The translations under genes and the position numbers were made by a program. Positions 51,605 through 60,746 of a stretch of 64,000 bases of DNA are shown here, in pieces. The first letter of the stretch is position 1, and each line of letters opens with the position of its first letter. The DNA comes from Polyangium sp. 6x1 (lineage in GTDB: Bacteria > Myxococcota_A > Polyangia > Polyangiales > Polyangiaceae). Location of the stretch: positions 1 to 64,000 of the forward strand of contig NZ_JARZHH010000058.1 in the NCBI RefSeq assembly GCF_029946515.1, given 5' to 3'. The notes under the pieces are model-generated. The model saw only the letters and a program-made list of their open reading frames with translations, did not search any database and was not told where the DNA came from.

Positions 51605-53545
51605 TTACTTGGGCGGGGGCGGGGGCGGGATGTCGAAGATGTCCCAGGCCGGCGTCAGGTTGCTGGTTTTTGCATCCTGGTTCCAGATGTAGACGGCAGG
51701 GTACGTCTCGTAGTTGCCCTGCGCGTCGCGCACGATGGCCGTCATGTAGAGCTGCGACGAGCGCGTGTCCGGCGGGCTGTACTGGTTCGGCGGGACGATG
51801 AACGCGCCCGGATAATCCCGCGCCGAAGAGAAGATGAGCCAGTAATACGTCTTGCCATTCGGCACGCCCGAGAGCACCGTGGGCGACCATTTGGCCCAGC
51901 TATTGATGATGCCCGGGCTCGTCTGGTTGGTGCAAGCCGGCGGGTCGTTCGCCGCGAGGCGGATCGGCGTCCCGCCGCCCGACGGGATGACGTACACCTC
52001 GCCGTCCGGTCGATAGTAGATCTTCCCGCTCGTGTTTCCGGCGCGGTTGTACGCGATGAGCTTGTCGTCCGCGGAGAACGACGGGTAATACTCGGACACA
52101 CCCGGCGTCGCCGCACCCTGGACCGGCGCGACGGCGCCGCCCTGGCGGTTGTTGTAGGGGACCGTCTTGATGTCCGTCTCGACGTTGTCGGCAATGCGGC
52201 CGTCCTGCGATTTTCCTGCCGACGTGTAGACGATGGTCTGGCCGTCGTGGCTCCAATTCGGGGCGACGATGCCCTGCGACTCGCCCGATGTCTGGAGGAA
52301 ACCCCACGCCGAGCCCACCAGGCCCTTGATGGACTCGTTCGTCGGGCCACTCTGCCCCTCGGTCCAGGGAATGGTCGCGTTCGTCTCGAGGTCGAACCAC
52401 GCGAGCCGGTCGGAGCCGTAGCCGGCGCTATCGGTGAAGCCGATGTCCACGTTCCGGTTCGCGTACGGCGTGATCGCGATACGATTGCCGTCGCCCCAGA
52501 TCGCCTTGGAGAACGTCATCATCCCGAGCCACGGCTGGCTCAAGAGCCGCTGTGCGCCCGGGCTGAAATAGGCCGGCACCTCGCCCGCCTTGCCCTCCTC
52601 GATGCCACTGACGACGTTGTTCCAGGGCCAGTGATCGGTGTATCCGACGGCCTTGCCATCGGGCGTCGAGACGTGGCAGCCGATGCACTGCACGCGCCCC
52701 TGGGGGACGCCCTTCGGATCGGTGTACTTGCCGCGCAGCTCGCGCCCGCCCTCGGAGAGGATGTTGCCCTGCTGGACCTGCGGGACCGTCAGCGCGTCGA
52801 TCGTGGTCTCGTCGCCGACATAGAAACCGACGAGCTTGCTCGTCGTCGGCGTGACGTCGGACGACGTCGAGGCCCAGTACACCATCGAGCCGCCCGCGGT
52901 GACGGGCGCGATCGTGAATGTGCCCGTGGCGCCCGTCGGTGTGCCGGGGCTCTGCGAGTTCACCCCGCGGATGGTCACTTTGATCTCTTGATCGATGGCG
53001 CCGCCCTTGACGCCGATGGCCTCCCAGATCTCCTTCGGCATGGACCAGATCGGGCTCGCCGAGTAGGCGACGAGCTCGTTCGTCTGGTTCGGCGCCTTGA
53101 GGCGGATCTCGAAGAGGTTCTCGTTGTTCGCGGGTTTGACGCGGAACCGGACGCGCAGCCAGTTTGCCGGGAACAACGCGCCGGGTTTGCCCGCGTCTCC
53201 GAGGTGCGGCTCGACGATGCAGAGCCCCGGCGTGTAATTGTCGGGCGCGCCGAAGAGCTCGGGCGCGTTCGCGGGAGCATTCCCGTCGAAGATCGGATCC
53301 GCGGGGAAATCGTCGCAGTTCGCCTGGCAGTTCGCGCTCACGATCACGTCGCCGCCGACTGGACTGCCCCCCGCCGCGCCCATCCCGCTCGTGGGGTTGA
53401 AGATGTCGCCGCCGTTTCCACCCTGACCTGCGCCGCCCGATGCGCCCGCGCCGCCCGTACCCCCCGTCTTCTCACCCCCGCCGCCCGCGGAACAGCCGAC
53501 GGCCATGACGACGCCCACGATGAAGGATGCCCCTATGAACCGCAT
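51605..53545 (-). CDS. Lipoprotein with c-type heme motif and TolB-like repeats
   Basis: A 646-residue lipoprotein (lipobox AVGCSAG) with a Gly-rich linker to about residue 65. A beta-rich domain follows. Near residue 289 there is a heme-binding motif CIGCH, with later Met and His residues as possible axial ligands. The second half contains WD40/TolB-like PD40 repeats (APNWSHDGQTIVYTS; YPSFSADDKLIAYN; WAKWSPTVL). It thus combines electron transfer and a propeller. It is the first gene of the minus-strand cellulase arm. SD GAGGAGG and a TATATA-like -10 precede it. Function is unknown; see findings. Confidence 0.78.
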   Translation of the reverse strand: MRFIGASFIVGVVMAVGCSAGGGGEKTGGTGGAGASGGAGQGGNGGDIFNPTSGMGAAGGSPVGGDVIVSANCQANCDDFPADPIFDGNAPANAPELFGAPDNYTPGLCIVEPHLGDAGKPGALFPANWLRVRFRVKPANNENLFEIRLKAPNQTNELVAYSASPIWSMPKEIWEAIGVKGGAIDQEIKVTIRGVNSQSPGTPTGATGTFTIAPVTAGGSMVYWASTSSDVTPTTSKLVGFYVGDETTIDALTVPQVQQGNILSEGGRELRGKYTDPKGVPQGRVQCIGCHVSTPDGKAVGYTDHWPWNNVVSGIEEGKAGEVPAYFSPGAQRLLSQPWLGMMTFSKAIWGDGNRIAITPYANRNVDIGFTDSAGYGSDRLAWFDLETNATIPWTEGQSGPTNESIKGLVGSAWGFLQTSGESQGIVAPNWSHDGQTIVYTSAGKSQDGRIADNVETDIKTVPYNNRQGGAVAPVQGAATPGVSEYYPSFSADDKLIAYNRAGNTSGKIYYRPDGEVYVIPSGGGTPIRLAANDPPACTNQTSPGIINSWAKWSPTVLSGVPNGKTYYWLIFSSARDYPGAFIVPPNQYSPPDTRSSQLYMTAIVRDAQGNYETYPAVYIWNQDAKTSNLTPAWDIFDIPPPPPPK

Positions 53546-53771
53546 CGCTCGCCTCCTCTATATATAAAGATCGAGATCAGGATCGAAGAGTCTCACGGAG
53601 AGCCTGTCGGCTCCACGAGTTTTTTTGCGAATCCGAGCGCCGCGCCCCATTCCCAGGGACGGAGAAAAAATCCATCCGAGCGACACGCACGGCGCCGAGC
53701 GAACAGGGAACCGTGAGCGAAACGCGACACGCCCGTTGCGCCCGAAGCTCGAATCGCACTACACGAGGAGG

Positions 53772-54776
53772 ATGGCCCTTCGTCTTCATGTTCTCCGCTG
53801 GATCGCGACTGCGGCGCTCCTCTGTGCGTGTATCCCGAGGCCGCAAGGGGCCGCGATTGACGCGCCAGGAAGCGCCGCGTCAATCGCGCCGGGTGAAAAC
53901 CCATTCAAACAAGGACGCCTTTACATCGACCCAGCGTCTTCCGCAAGGAGACAGATAGAGGAGTGGCGCGATTCTCGTCCCGGGGACGCGGGGATGATCG
54001 AAAAAATCGCCCGTGAGCCGCAGGCCTTTTGGTTCGGCGACTGGAACCAGGACGTGACAGCGGACGTGGACGCGCGCATGTCGGAGATCGACCGGGCGGG
54101 GGCGACGGCGCTCCTCGTCGCATACGACATTCCGAACCGGGACTGCGGCAATCACTCGGCGGGCGGAGCCTCGGCCGCGGAGGGATACAAGACGTGGATC
54201 CGGGCGTTCGCCCGGGGGATCGGCGCGCGGCGGGCGGCCGTGATTCTGGAGCCGGACGCGCTCGGGCTCTTGAAAGACTGTCTCACGCCCGAGCAACAAG
54301 AGGAGCGGCTCGCGCTCCTCGCCGACGCGGTGACCGTCCTCGGGCAGAGCGGCTCGGCCTCTGTGTACATCGACGCGGGCAACGCGAAATGGCAGCCGCC
54401 GCCCGTGATGGCCGAGCGCCTGCGCGCCGCGGGGATCGAAAAGGCGCGCGGGTTCGCGCTGAACGTCTCCAATTTCGTGACCACCGAGGAGAGCGTCGCG
54501 TACGGCAAGCAAATTTCAGCGTTGCTCTCCGGCAAGCCGTTCGTGGTCGACACGAGCCGGAACGGGAACGGGCCGACGAAGGAGCTACAATGGTGCAACC
54601 CCGATGGACGCGCGCTCGGCAAGCCGCCGACGGCCGAGACGGGGGATCCGCTCGTGGACGCCTTTCTGTGGATCAAGCTGCCCGGCGAATCGGACGGGGC
54701 CTGCAACGGCGGCCCTCGCGCCGGCACGTGGTGGCCCGAGTATGCGCTCGGGCTCGCGCAGCGCGCCAAACCCTGA
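53772..54776 (+). CDS. GH6 cellulase, lipoprotein
   Basis: A 334-residue secreted cellulase (lipobox ALLCAC). GH6 marks: QAFWFGDWN near residue 90, YDIPNRDCGNHSAGGA with the catalytic Asp and substrate Arg, VILEPDALGLLKDC with the acid Asp, and VDTSRNGNGP and DAFLWIKLPGESDG with the final conserved residues. GH6 enzymes cut cellulose by inversion, as endoglucanase or cellobiohydrolase; which one cannot be told here. The ATG has AGGAGG directly adjacent, an unusually short spacing. An AmpG-like transporter gene follows 49 nt downstream. Confidence 0.92.
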   Translation: MALRLHVLRWIATAALLCACIPRPQGAAIDAPGSAASIAPGENPFKQGRLYIDPASSARRQIEEWRDSRPGDAGMIEKIAREPQAFWFGDWNQDVTADVDARMSEIDRAGATALLVAYDIPNRDCGNHSAGGASAAEGYKTWIRAFARGIGARRAAVILEPDALGLLKDCLTPEQQEERLALLADAVTVLGQSGSASVYIDAGNAKWQPPPVMAERLRAAGIEKARGFALNVSNFVTTEESVAYGKQISALLSGKPFVVDTSRNGNGPTKELQWCNPDGRALGKPPTAETGDPLVDAFLWIKLPGESDGACNGGPRAGTWWPEYALGLAQRAKP

Positions 54777-54825
54777 GCGTCGTTTTTCAGAGACAAGCGG
54801 CCGATCCTCCACGTAGCATCTCGGC

Positions 54826-56166
54826 ATGACCGACCTCTACGCGGCGCCGGCGAGCGCCGAGTCCGCGCCGTCGAATGCAAAGAGGCGGCACCCGATGCTG
54901 TGGGTGCCTTCGCTCTACGTCGCGATGGGCACGCCGATGATCACGGTCTCCGTGGTCGCGGCCATCATGTACAAGAACCTCGGCCTCTCGAATACGGACA
55001 TCACGCTCTACACGAGCTCGATGTACCTGCCGTGGGTGATCAAGCCGCTCTGGTCGCCCCTGGTGGATATGTTCAGGACCAAGCGCTTTTTTGTACTGTG
55101 CATGGAATTCATCATGATGGTCACGCTCGGCTGCGTGGCGCTTTCGCTCTCGCTCCCGGGTTATCTCGGCCCGACGCTCGCCTTTTTCTGGATCACGGGG
55201 TTTGCCTCGGCGACGCAGGACATCGCCGGGGACGGCGTCTACATCAGCTCGACGTCGGAGACCGAACAGGCGCAATACGTCGGTGTCCAGGGGATCGCCT
55301 GGAACATCGGCCGTATCATCGCCTCCGGCCTGCTCGTGACGTTCACGGGCTGGCTCCATGACAAGCTCGGGCTCGACTGGGCGAAAACGTGGATGGTCGT
55401 GATGGGCGTGCTCTCGGCGATCATGGGCATCGCCGGCGCCTGGCACCTGAATGTGATGCCCACCGGCGGCACGGCAAGGGACGCGCCGACCAGCGTGAGT
55501 GACGCGGTGAAGACGTTCGTGGACGCATGGACGACGTTCTTCCAGAAGAAGAACATCCTGATGATGCTGCTCGTCGTCTTCTTTTATCGCTTCGGCGAGG
55601 GGTTCATCGAAAAGATGGGGCCTCTGTTCATGCTCGACGAACGCAACGTGGGGGGCCTCGGGCTCAACAACGAGGCGCTCGGCAACATGGGCTCGCTCGG
55701 CACGGCGGGCTTCATGGGCGGCGCGCTGCTCGGCGGTGTTTTTTGCGCGAAATTCGGCCTCAAACGCTCCTTCGTGCTGCTCGCGTTCATTCTCAATGTC
55801 CCGCACTTCACGTATTTCTATTTGAGCCACGCGCTCCCCGACAACCTCCAGATCATCACGGCCATCGTGACGCTCGAGAAGTTCGGGTATGGGTTCGGCT
55901 CGGTCGGGCACATGCTTTACATGATGCAGCAGGTCGCGCCCGGACCGTACAAGACCGCCCACTATGCCTTCGCGACCGGCATCATGGGCCTCAGCATGAT
56001 GTTGACGGGGATGATCAGCGGGCCCATCCAGGCGGCTGTGGGCCACACGCACTTCTTCACGATCGCGCTCTTCGCGTCCGTGCCGCCCGTGCTCTTCGCG
56101 TTCCTCGCGCCCTTCAAGGCGGCCTCCAACGACTCCAAGGACGCCGCCGTCCCCGCAGGGCATTGA
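54826..56166 (+). CDS. MFS transporter of the AmpG/PAT type
   Basis: A 446-residue inner-membrane permease of about 12 helices. Sequence features fit the AmpG-type PAT family: YVAMGTPMITVSVVAAIMYKNLG at the start, then STQDIAGDG-like ATQDIAGDGVYI after helix 4. AmpG takes up muropeptide or sugar-linked compounds by proton symport. It is downstream of GH6 in the same orientation, so a cellulose-derived sugar is a possible substrate; this is inferred, and peptidoglycan recycling is the main alternative. Confidence 0.8.
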   Translation: MTDLYAAPASAESAPSNAKRRHPMLWVPSLYVAMGTPMITVSVVAAIMYKNLGLSNTDITLYTSSMYLPWVIKPLWSPLVDMFRTKRFFVLCMEFIMMVTLGCVALSLSLPGYLGPTLAFFWITGFASATQDIAGDGVYISSTSETEQAQYVGVQGIAWNIGRIIASGLLVTFTGWLHDKLGLDWAKTWMVVMGVLSAIMGIAGAWHLNVMPTGGTARDAPTSVSDAVKTFVDAWTTFFQKKNILMMLLVVFFYRFGEGFIEKMGPLFMLDERNVGGLGLNNEALGNMGSLGTAGFMGGALLGGVFCAKFGLKRSFVLLAFILNVPHFTYFYLSHALPDNLQIITAIVTLEKFGYGFGSVGHMLYMMQQVAPGPYKTAHYAFATGIMGLSMMLTGMISGPIQAAVGHTHFFTIALFASVPPVLFAFLAPFKAASNDSKDAAVPAGH

Positions 56167-56204
56167 GCCCACCCCACGCCCCACACGCTGAAAAACCTAA
56201 CGCG

Positions 56205-56648
56205 TCACGCCCCCGCGCGCTGAAGCGAGAGCGTCACCGGCCCGGCGGACACATCTCCGCAGGTGAGCGTGAGCTCGTCGCAGGCCGAAATGCTCAGGTC
56301 GACGACGACGTCCTTGCTGCGGCGGAAGGCGGACGAGCTGTTCGGCACCACGAAAATCAGCGTCTCCATCGGTTCCCCGTCGCATTCGAGTGCGTCTTCC
56401 AGGGCGAACCCGCTTATGACCTCGTTCCCGGACGCCTGATGAAGCTCCACGAAAATGCTCGGGGACGTGCTGCCCTCGGGGCACGTGTACACGACCGGAA
56501 TGCCGAGCAGCGCTCCATTCAGGAACTGGGCCTTCAGGCCCATCTCGATCGAGAGCCCCTCCATCGCGTGCGCCGTCCTCGGCATGAGCGGCAGCGCCGT
56601 CCCCGCGAGCCAAAGAACCGCCCCGATCGTGCGAAGCATCTGTTTCAT
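56205..56648 (-). CDS. Small secreted protein, unknown
   Basis: A 147-residue protein with a cleavable signal peptide (VLWLAGTALPLMPRTAHAM). The mature part is one small beta-rich domain with four Cys (VVYTCPEG; ALECDGEP; SISACDELTLTCGD). The start MKQMLRTIG follows AAGGAAC. No family is recognised. It converges on the AmpG-like gene. Confidence 0.65.
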   Translation of the reverse strand: MKQMLRTIGAVLWLAGTALPLMPRTAHAMEGLSIEMGLKAQFLNGALLGIPVVYTCPEGSTSPSIFVELHQASGNEVISGFALEDALECDGEPMETLIFVVPNSSSAFRRSKDVVVDLSISACDELTLTCGDVSAGPVTLSLQRAGA

Positions 56649-57143
56649 GTTCCTTCCCCCGCCATTGGGTATTCGGATCGGCGCCCTCGAACGCAAGACA
56701 CCTCCACGAAATCAGGTGGCCGCCGGATGCCCGAGAGGCGCGTTTCGGACAACCGCCGGGGGGGCGCCTCCCTGCTCCGGACGGCCCGCGGGATCCTTTG
56801 TTCCGGACAATCCCTCGCCCTGCAAGGCCTTCCGGGATGGACGCGAGGGCGAAAATCGGTATTGCGCAAAGGGGAAATGGTCACGCGGATATCCACCGAG
56901 GCGTCGACCTCCGGGCGGGCGTCGGAATGCTGCCCGGCGCCAGGGACGCCCCTGCCCGCGGGCGCCTTCGTTCCGGACAGCCGCTCGGGCGCCGTCCGAG
57001 GCGCGAGTTCTCCGATTGAAGCACGGCGCCCCTTTGGCTACGTTCTCCGACGACCGTGCCGGCGGAGAGCCCGCGCGGATGCGCGGACGAGCATGATGCG
57101 CCGGGCCGATCGCTCGGCTTTCCTGCGATGGATGGAGGATGAA
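56649..57143. other. Intergenic region with a 33-bp imperfect direct repeat
   Basis: No gene is convincing in these 495 nt. A 33-bp sequence starting CCCGCGGG and containing GTTCCGGACA occurs at 56785-56817 and 56955-56987 (6 mismatches). A related TTTCGGACA is at about 56743. They could be operators upstream of the aldehyde dehydrogenase gene. Confidence 0.4.
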
Positions 57144-58727
57144 ATGGGCCAGGTGGTGATGGACCGAGGAGCGGGGAGCGTTGCGGGGAGCGGTCCGGGC
57201 GCCAATGGACACGCGGCGACGAAGATCCGGAGCTACGCGCCCGCCACGGGCGAGCTCCTCGGCGAGGTGAAGGTCACCTCCGCCGACGAGGTCAAGCGCG
57301 CCGTCGAGCGAGCGCGGCGCGCGCAGGAGGCCTGGGGCGCGTTGCCCGTCGAGGAGCGCTGCGAGCGCGTGCTCCGCTTCCGCGACGCCATCGTCGACCG
57401 CGTCGACGAGATCGTGGACCTCCTCGTGCGCGAGTGCGGAAAACCCCGCCACGAGGCCCTGCTCCACGAGGTGATGGTCGCCGCCGACCTCGCGACCTTC
57501 TTCGCCAAGGCCGCGCCGCGCGTGCTCGCGCCGCACGAGGTCAAGCTGCACCTGATGAAGCACCGCCGGAGCTTCATCCACTACAAGCCCCGCGGCGTCG
57601 TGGCCGTGATCTCGCCCTGGAACTACCCGTTCCAGCTCCCGCTCCGCGACGCGATCATCGCGCTGCTCGCGGGCAACGCCGTCGTGATCAAGCCAAGCGA
57701 GGTCACGCCGCTCATCGCGCTGAAGGCCAAGGAGGTCTGGGACAGCGCAGGCCTGCCCGAGGATCTCCTGCAGGTCGTCCCCGGCTTCGGCCCGACGGGC
57801 GCGGCGCTGATCGAGTCCCAGCCCGATTTCGTGATCCTCACGGGCAGCGTCGCCACGGGCCGCAGGGTCGCCGCCGCGTGTGGCGAGCGGCTCATCCCGT
57901 GCGTGATGGAGCTCGGCGGCAAGGCGCCGCTCATCGCCTGCGCGGACGCCGACGTCGAGCGCACCGCGCGCGCCATCGTGTTCGGCGGCTTCTCGAACGC
58001 GGGCCAGGTCTGCGTCTCCGTCGAGCGCGTCTACGCACACCGCGAGGTGCACGACAAGCTGCTCGATCGCGTCGTCGAGCTGACGAAGGAGCTGCGCCAG
58101 GGCGATCCGAGCGCCGAGTTCGTCGACGTCGGCGCGATCATCTTCCCGCACCAGATCGACGTGGCCGAGAAGCACATCGCGGACGCGGTGCAGAAGGGCG
58201 CCACGGTGCGCGCAGGCGGCAAGCGGCGCGAGGGGCCGGGGCAGTTCTTCGAGCCGACCGTGATCGACGGCTGCAACCACCAGATGACCGTGATGACCGA
58301 GGAGATCTTCGGGCCGATCGTGCCGTTCATGCGCGTCTCGACCGAGGAGGAGGCCCTACGCCTCGCGAACGACTCGCACCTCGGTTTGAACGCATACGTC
58401 TTCTCGCGCGACCGTGATCACGCGACGCGTCTCGCCGAGCGCGTCGAGGCGGGCAGCGTGCTCGTGAACGACGTGCTGACGAACGGTGGCACGCCCGACA
58501 CGCCCTTCGGCGGCATCAAGGCAAGCGGCTTCGGCCGTGCCATGGGCGAGGAAGGGCTGCGCGAGATGTGCAACATCAAGAACGTCAGCGTCGAGCGTGT
58601 CGGCACGGGCAGCAAGGACCCGCTCTGGTTCCCCTACACGGCCCAAAGTTATGGCTGGTTCCGCAAAGGGCTCCGGGCGCTCTTCTCTGGCGGCGGACTC
58701 TTGCAGCGCATTGGCGAGATCCTGTAA
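57144..58727 (+). CDS. NAD(P)-dependent aldehyde dehydrogenase
   Basis: A 527-residue aldehyde dehydrogenase. Features in order: ISPWNYPFQLPLRDAI at the cofactor site, KPSEVTPLIAL, the cofactor loop TGSVATGRR, the catalytic base Glu in VMELGGKAP, the nucleophile Cys in FGGFSNAGQVCVSVERVY, EEIFGPIVPFM, and SGFGRAMGEEGLREM near the C-terminus. The 30-residue N-terminal extension and C-terminal hydrophobic tail (GWFRKGLRALFSGGGLL) resemble long-chain or membrane-associated ALDHs. The start follows GGAGGATGAA. Substrate is unknown; the gene is monocistronic. Confidence 0.93.
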   Translation: MGQVVMDRGAGSVAGSGPGANGHAATKIRSYAPATGELLGEVKVTSADEVKRAVERARRAQEAWGALPVEERCERVLRFRDAIVDRVDEIVDLLVRECGKPRHEALLHEVMVAADLATFFAKAAPRVLAPHEVKLHLMKHRRSFIHYKPRGVVAVISPWNYPFQLPLRDAIIALLAGNAVVIKPSEVTPLIALKAKEVWDSAGLPEDLLQVVPGFGPTGAALIESQPDFVILTGSVATGRRVAAACGERLIPCVMELGGKAPLIACADADVERTARAIVFGGFSNAGQVCVSVERVYAHREVHDKLLDRVVELTKELRQGDPSAEFVDVGAIIFPHQIDVAEKHIADAVQKGATVRAGGKRREGPGQFFEPTVIDGCNHQMTVMTEEIFGPIVPFMRVSTEEEALRLANDSHLGLNAYVFSRDRDHATRLAERVEAGSVLVNDVLTNGGTPDTPFGGIKASGFGRAMGEEGLREMCNIKNVSVERVGTGSKDPLWFPYTAQSYGWFRKGLRALFSGGGLLQRIGEIL

Positions 58728-58802
58728 TCAGGTGGCACTCGGGGGGCGGTGGATGGGACCGGCCGCCCTACGCCCCCGCCCCCGCCCTGCCCTGCGCCGC
58801 GC

Positions 58803-60524
58803 ATGAAGTCCTGTCCCACGTGCAGCCTCCGCTATCCGAGCGAGAGCAACACTTGCTTCGCCGACGGCTCGACGCTCGTCGTGCTCCGGGATCCATGGCT
58901 CGGCAGCACCGTCGCGGGCAGGTACGTGCTCGACGAGCTCATCGGCATCGGCGGCATGGCCTCCGTGTACCGCGCGCGCTTCCTGCTCACCGACCGGCCC
59001 TGCGCGGTGAAGCTCCTGAACCCGCAGCTCGCCTCGGACCACACGACGCGCGAGCGCTTCAACCGCGAGGCGAAGCTCGCCCAGCGTCTCGCGCACCCGA
59101 ACATCATCGAGATCTTCGACCACGGCGACGCAGAGGACGGCACGCCCTTCCTCGTGATGGAGCTGCTCGAAGGCGAGAGCCTCTCGGAGATCATCGCAGC
59201 CGGCCCCGTGCCGCTCTCGCGCGCGCTGCCGATCGCCATCCAGATGACCCGCGCGCTCGCCCGCGCCCACGACTTCGAGGTCATCCATCGCGACCTCAAG
59301 CCGGAGAACGTCTTCTTGCTCCGGGGTGACCGCGTCAAACTCCTCGACTTCGGCATCGCGCGCTGCGCGCAAGACGTGCGCCTGACGAACGCAGGCGAGG
59401 TCTTCGGCACACCCGAGTACATGGCGCCCGAGCGCGCGACGTCCTCGGACGCAGGCCCGCCAGCCGATCTCTACGCGCTCGGCGTGATCGTCTTCGAGAT
59501 GCTCACGCAGCGTCTGCCCTTCGACGCGCCGAGCCCCGCGCAGATCCTGAACAAGCACATGCTGGAGCCGCCGCCGCGCCTCGCCGAGCACCTGCCCGAC
59601 GCGCCGCCCGCGCTCGATCACCTGGTCTACGACCTGATGTCGAAGGTGCCCGACGGCCGGCCCGTCGACGCCCACCGTGTCCTCGCAGCGCTCCAGGAAG
59701 TCAGCGAAGCCGCGCAGGTCCCCATGCCGCCCGATCTCGACGCGGCCCCCCTCGCGCCGCCGCGCCCCTCGTCCGCCGCAGCGCAGCGCTGGAGCACGCG
59801 CGTCGAGATCGTCGAGCGCCTCGTCAGCAAGACCTACGGCGGCGCCTTGCCCGTCGAAGTCGCGCGCACGCTCGAACAGATGAAGGCCCACGTGAAGGAG
59901 CTCGCAGAGCTCCGGACCCGCGGGCTCGAGGAGCAACGCGCACTCGACACGATCCACCGCGAGTGGAAGGAAGGCCGCTTCCGCCAGGGCAAAGCCATGG
60001 ATCGGCTCACCGTGGACATCTCGCGGACACGTGAGGAAGCACGCGCGACACGAGCCGGCATCGCGCCGCTCGCCGGGGCCGCAAGGTCCCTCGCACCACG
60101 CGTGCGCGAGGCGCACCGAGAGGTCGTCTTCTGGGAGGGCCGGAGCGGCTTCCGCGAGCCCTACCGCGAGCTCGCAGCCGCCTACCGCGCACTCGCCGAT
60201 CTCGTGGACCTCTGGACAAACGCGCGCCACGCCGAGCTCGAAGTCGAGGCAGCAGCCGTCGAGAAAGAGCGCGCCGTGGCCGAAGTAGACCAGCAAATCC
60301 GAGAGCTCCGGCACAGCCTGGTGATCGCGGATCGGGCGATGGAGGATCGCAAAGCGAAGCACTTCCTCGCCCTCGCAGACGTCGGCCGGCGCGCCGAGAA
60401 GCTCGAGTTCGAGCTCTTGCGCTCCTCAGGGCGAATCTGCGCGCCGCTCCGAGGCCGCGCAGATCTGGCGCCGTTCTTCGCAGAGCTCGCCGGGAGCGCG
60501 CCCGTGGCGGCTGCACCGGCGTAG
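58803..60524 (+). CDS. Ser/Thr protein kinase with N-terminal zinc ribbon and coiled-coil tail
   Basis: A 573-residue cytoplasmic kinase. The N-terminus has a C-x2-C ... C pattern (MKSCPTCSLRYPSESNTC), a small zinc ribbon, incomplete by one Cys. The Hanks kinase domain spans about residues 38-300: IGIGGMASVY, HRDLKPENVF, DFGIARC, GTPEYMAPER. A Pro/Ala linker is followed by a long helical, charged segment (about 350-545) with heptads, no membrane anchor and a Pro/Ala end. It therefore differs from transmembrane kinases. Substrate unknown. It may signal through the coiled coil. Confidence 0.9.
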   Translation: MKSCPTCSLRYPSESNTCFADGSTLVVLRDPWLGSTVAGRYVLDELIGIGGMASVYRARFLLTDRPCAVKLLNPQLASDHTTRERFNREAKLAQRLAHPNIIEIFDHGDAEDGTPFLVMELLEGESLSEIIAAGPVPLSRALPIAIQMTRALARAHDFEVIHRDLKPENVFLLRGDRVKLLDFGIARCAQDVRLTNAGEVFGTPEYMAPERATSSDAGPPADLYALGVIVFEMLTQRLPFDAPSPAQILNKHMLEPPPRLAEHLPDAPPALDHLVYDLMSKVPDGRPVDAHRVLAALQEVSEAAQVPMPPDLDAAPLAPPRPSSAAAQRWSTRVEIVERLVSKTYGGALPVEVARTLEQMKAHVKELAELRTRGLEEQRALDTIHREWKEGRFRQGKAMDRLTVDISRTREEARATRAGIAPLAGAARSLAPRVREAHREVVFWEGRSGFREPYRELAAAYRALADLVDLWTNARHAELEVEAAAVEKERAVAEVDQQIRELRHSLVIADRAMEDRKAKHFLALADVGRRAEKLEFELLRSSGRICAPLRGRADLAPFFAELAGSAPVAAAPA

Positions 60525-60548
60525 CGCGTCGCATCGGGAGGCCGTTTC

Positions 60549-60655
60549 GCTGGGGCTTTGCCCCAGGCCCCAGCAGGGGTTGTCCACCCCTGCACCCGGA
60601 CCAGCGCAAGCGCTGGACTCGGGGTCGATGAACTGCGCGATGCGCAGTTCATCGA
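60549..60655 (-). repeat. Four-hairpin intergenic element, copy B (reverse)
   Basis: Reverse orientation relative to copies A and C. Hairpins: CTGGGGC stem with TTT loop (60550-60566), GCAGGGGT stem with 5-nt loop (60573-60593), CCAGCGC stem with AA loop (60601-60616), and a 14-bp stem with GAT loop (60625-60655). It follows the kinase gene stop by about 25 nt. It faces copy C across 91 nt. Confidence 0.85.
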
Positions 60656-60746
60656 ACGGGCCAGGGTCAAGACCGCAACCGATCCTGCCAGCCAAGACAG
60701 CCGCGCTGACGGTTCAACGGGCGACGTGGTACCAGCGACGGCCTGT

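Noticed and set aside
51569-53716. A 715-codon plus-strand frame opposite the heme lipoprotein gene
   Set aside because: Antisense shadow rich in Arg and Asp; the minus-strand gene has signal, lipobox, SD and recognisable domains.
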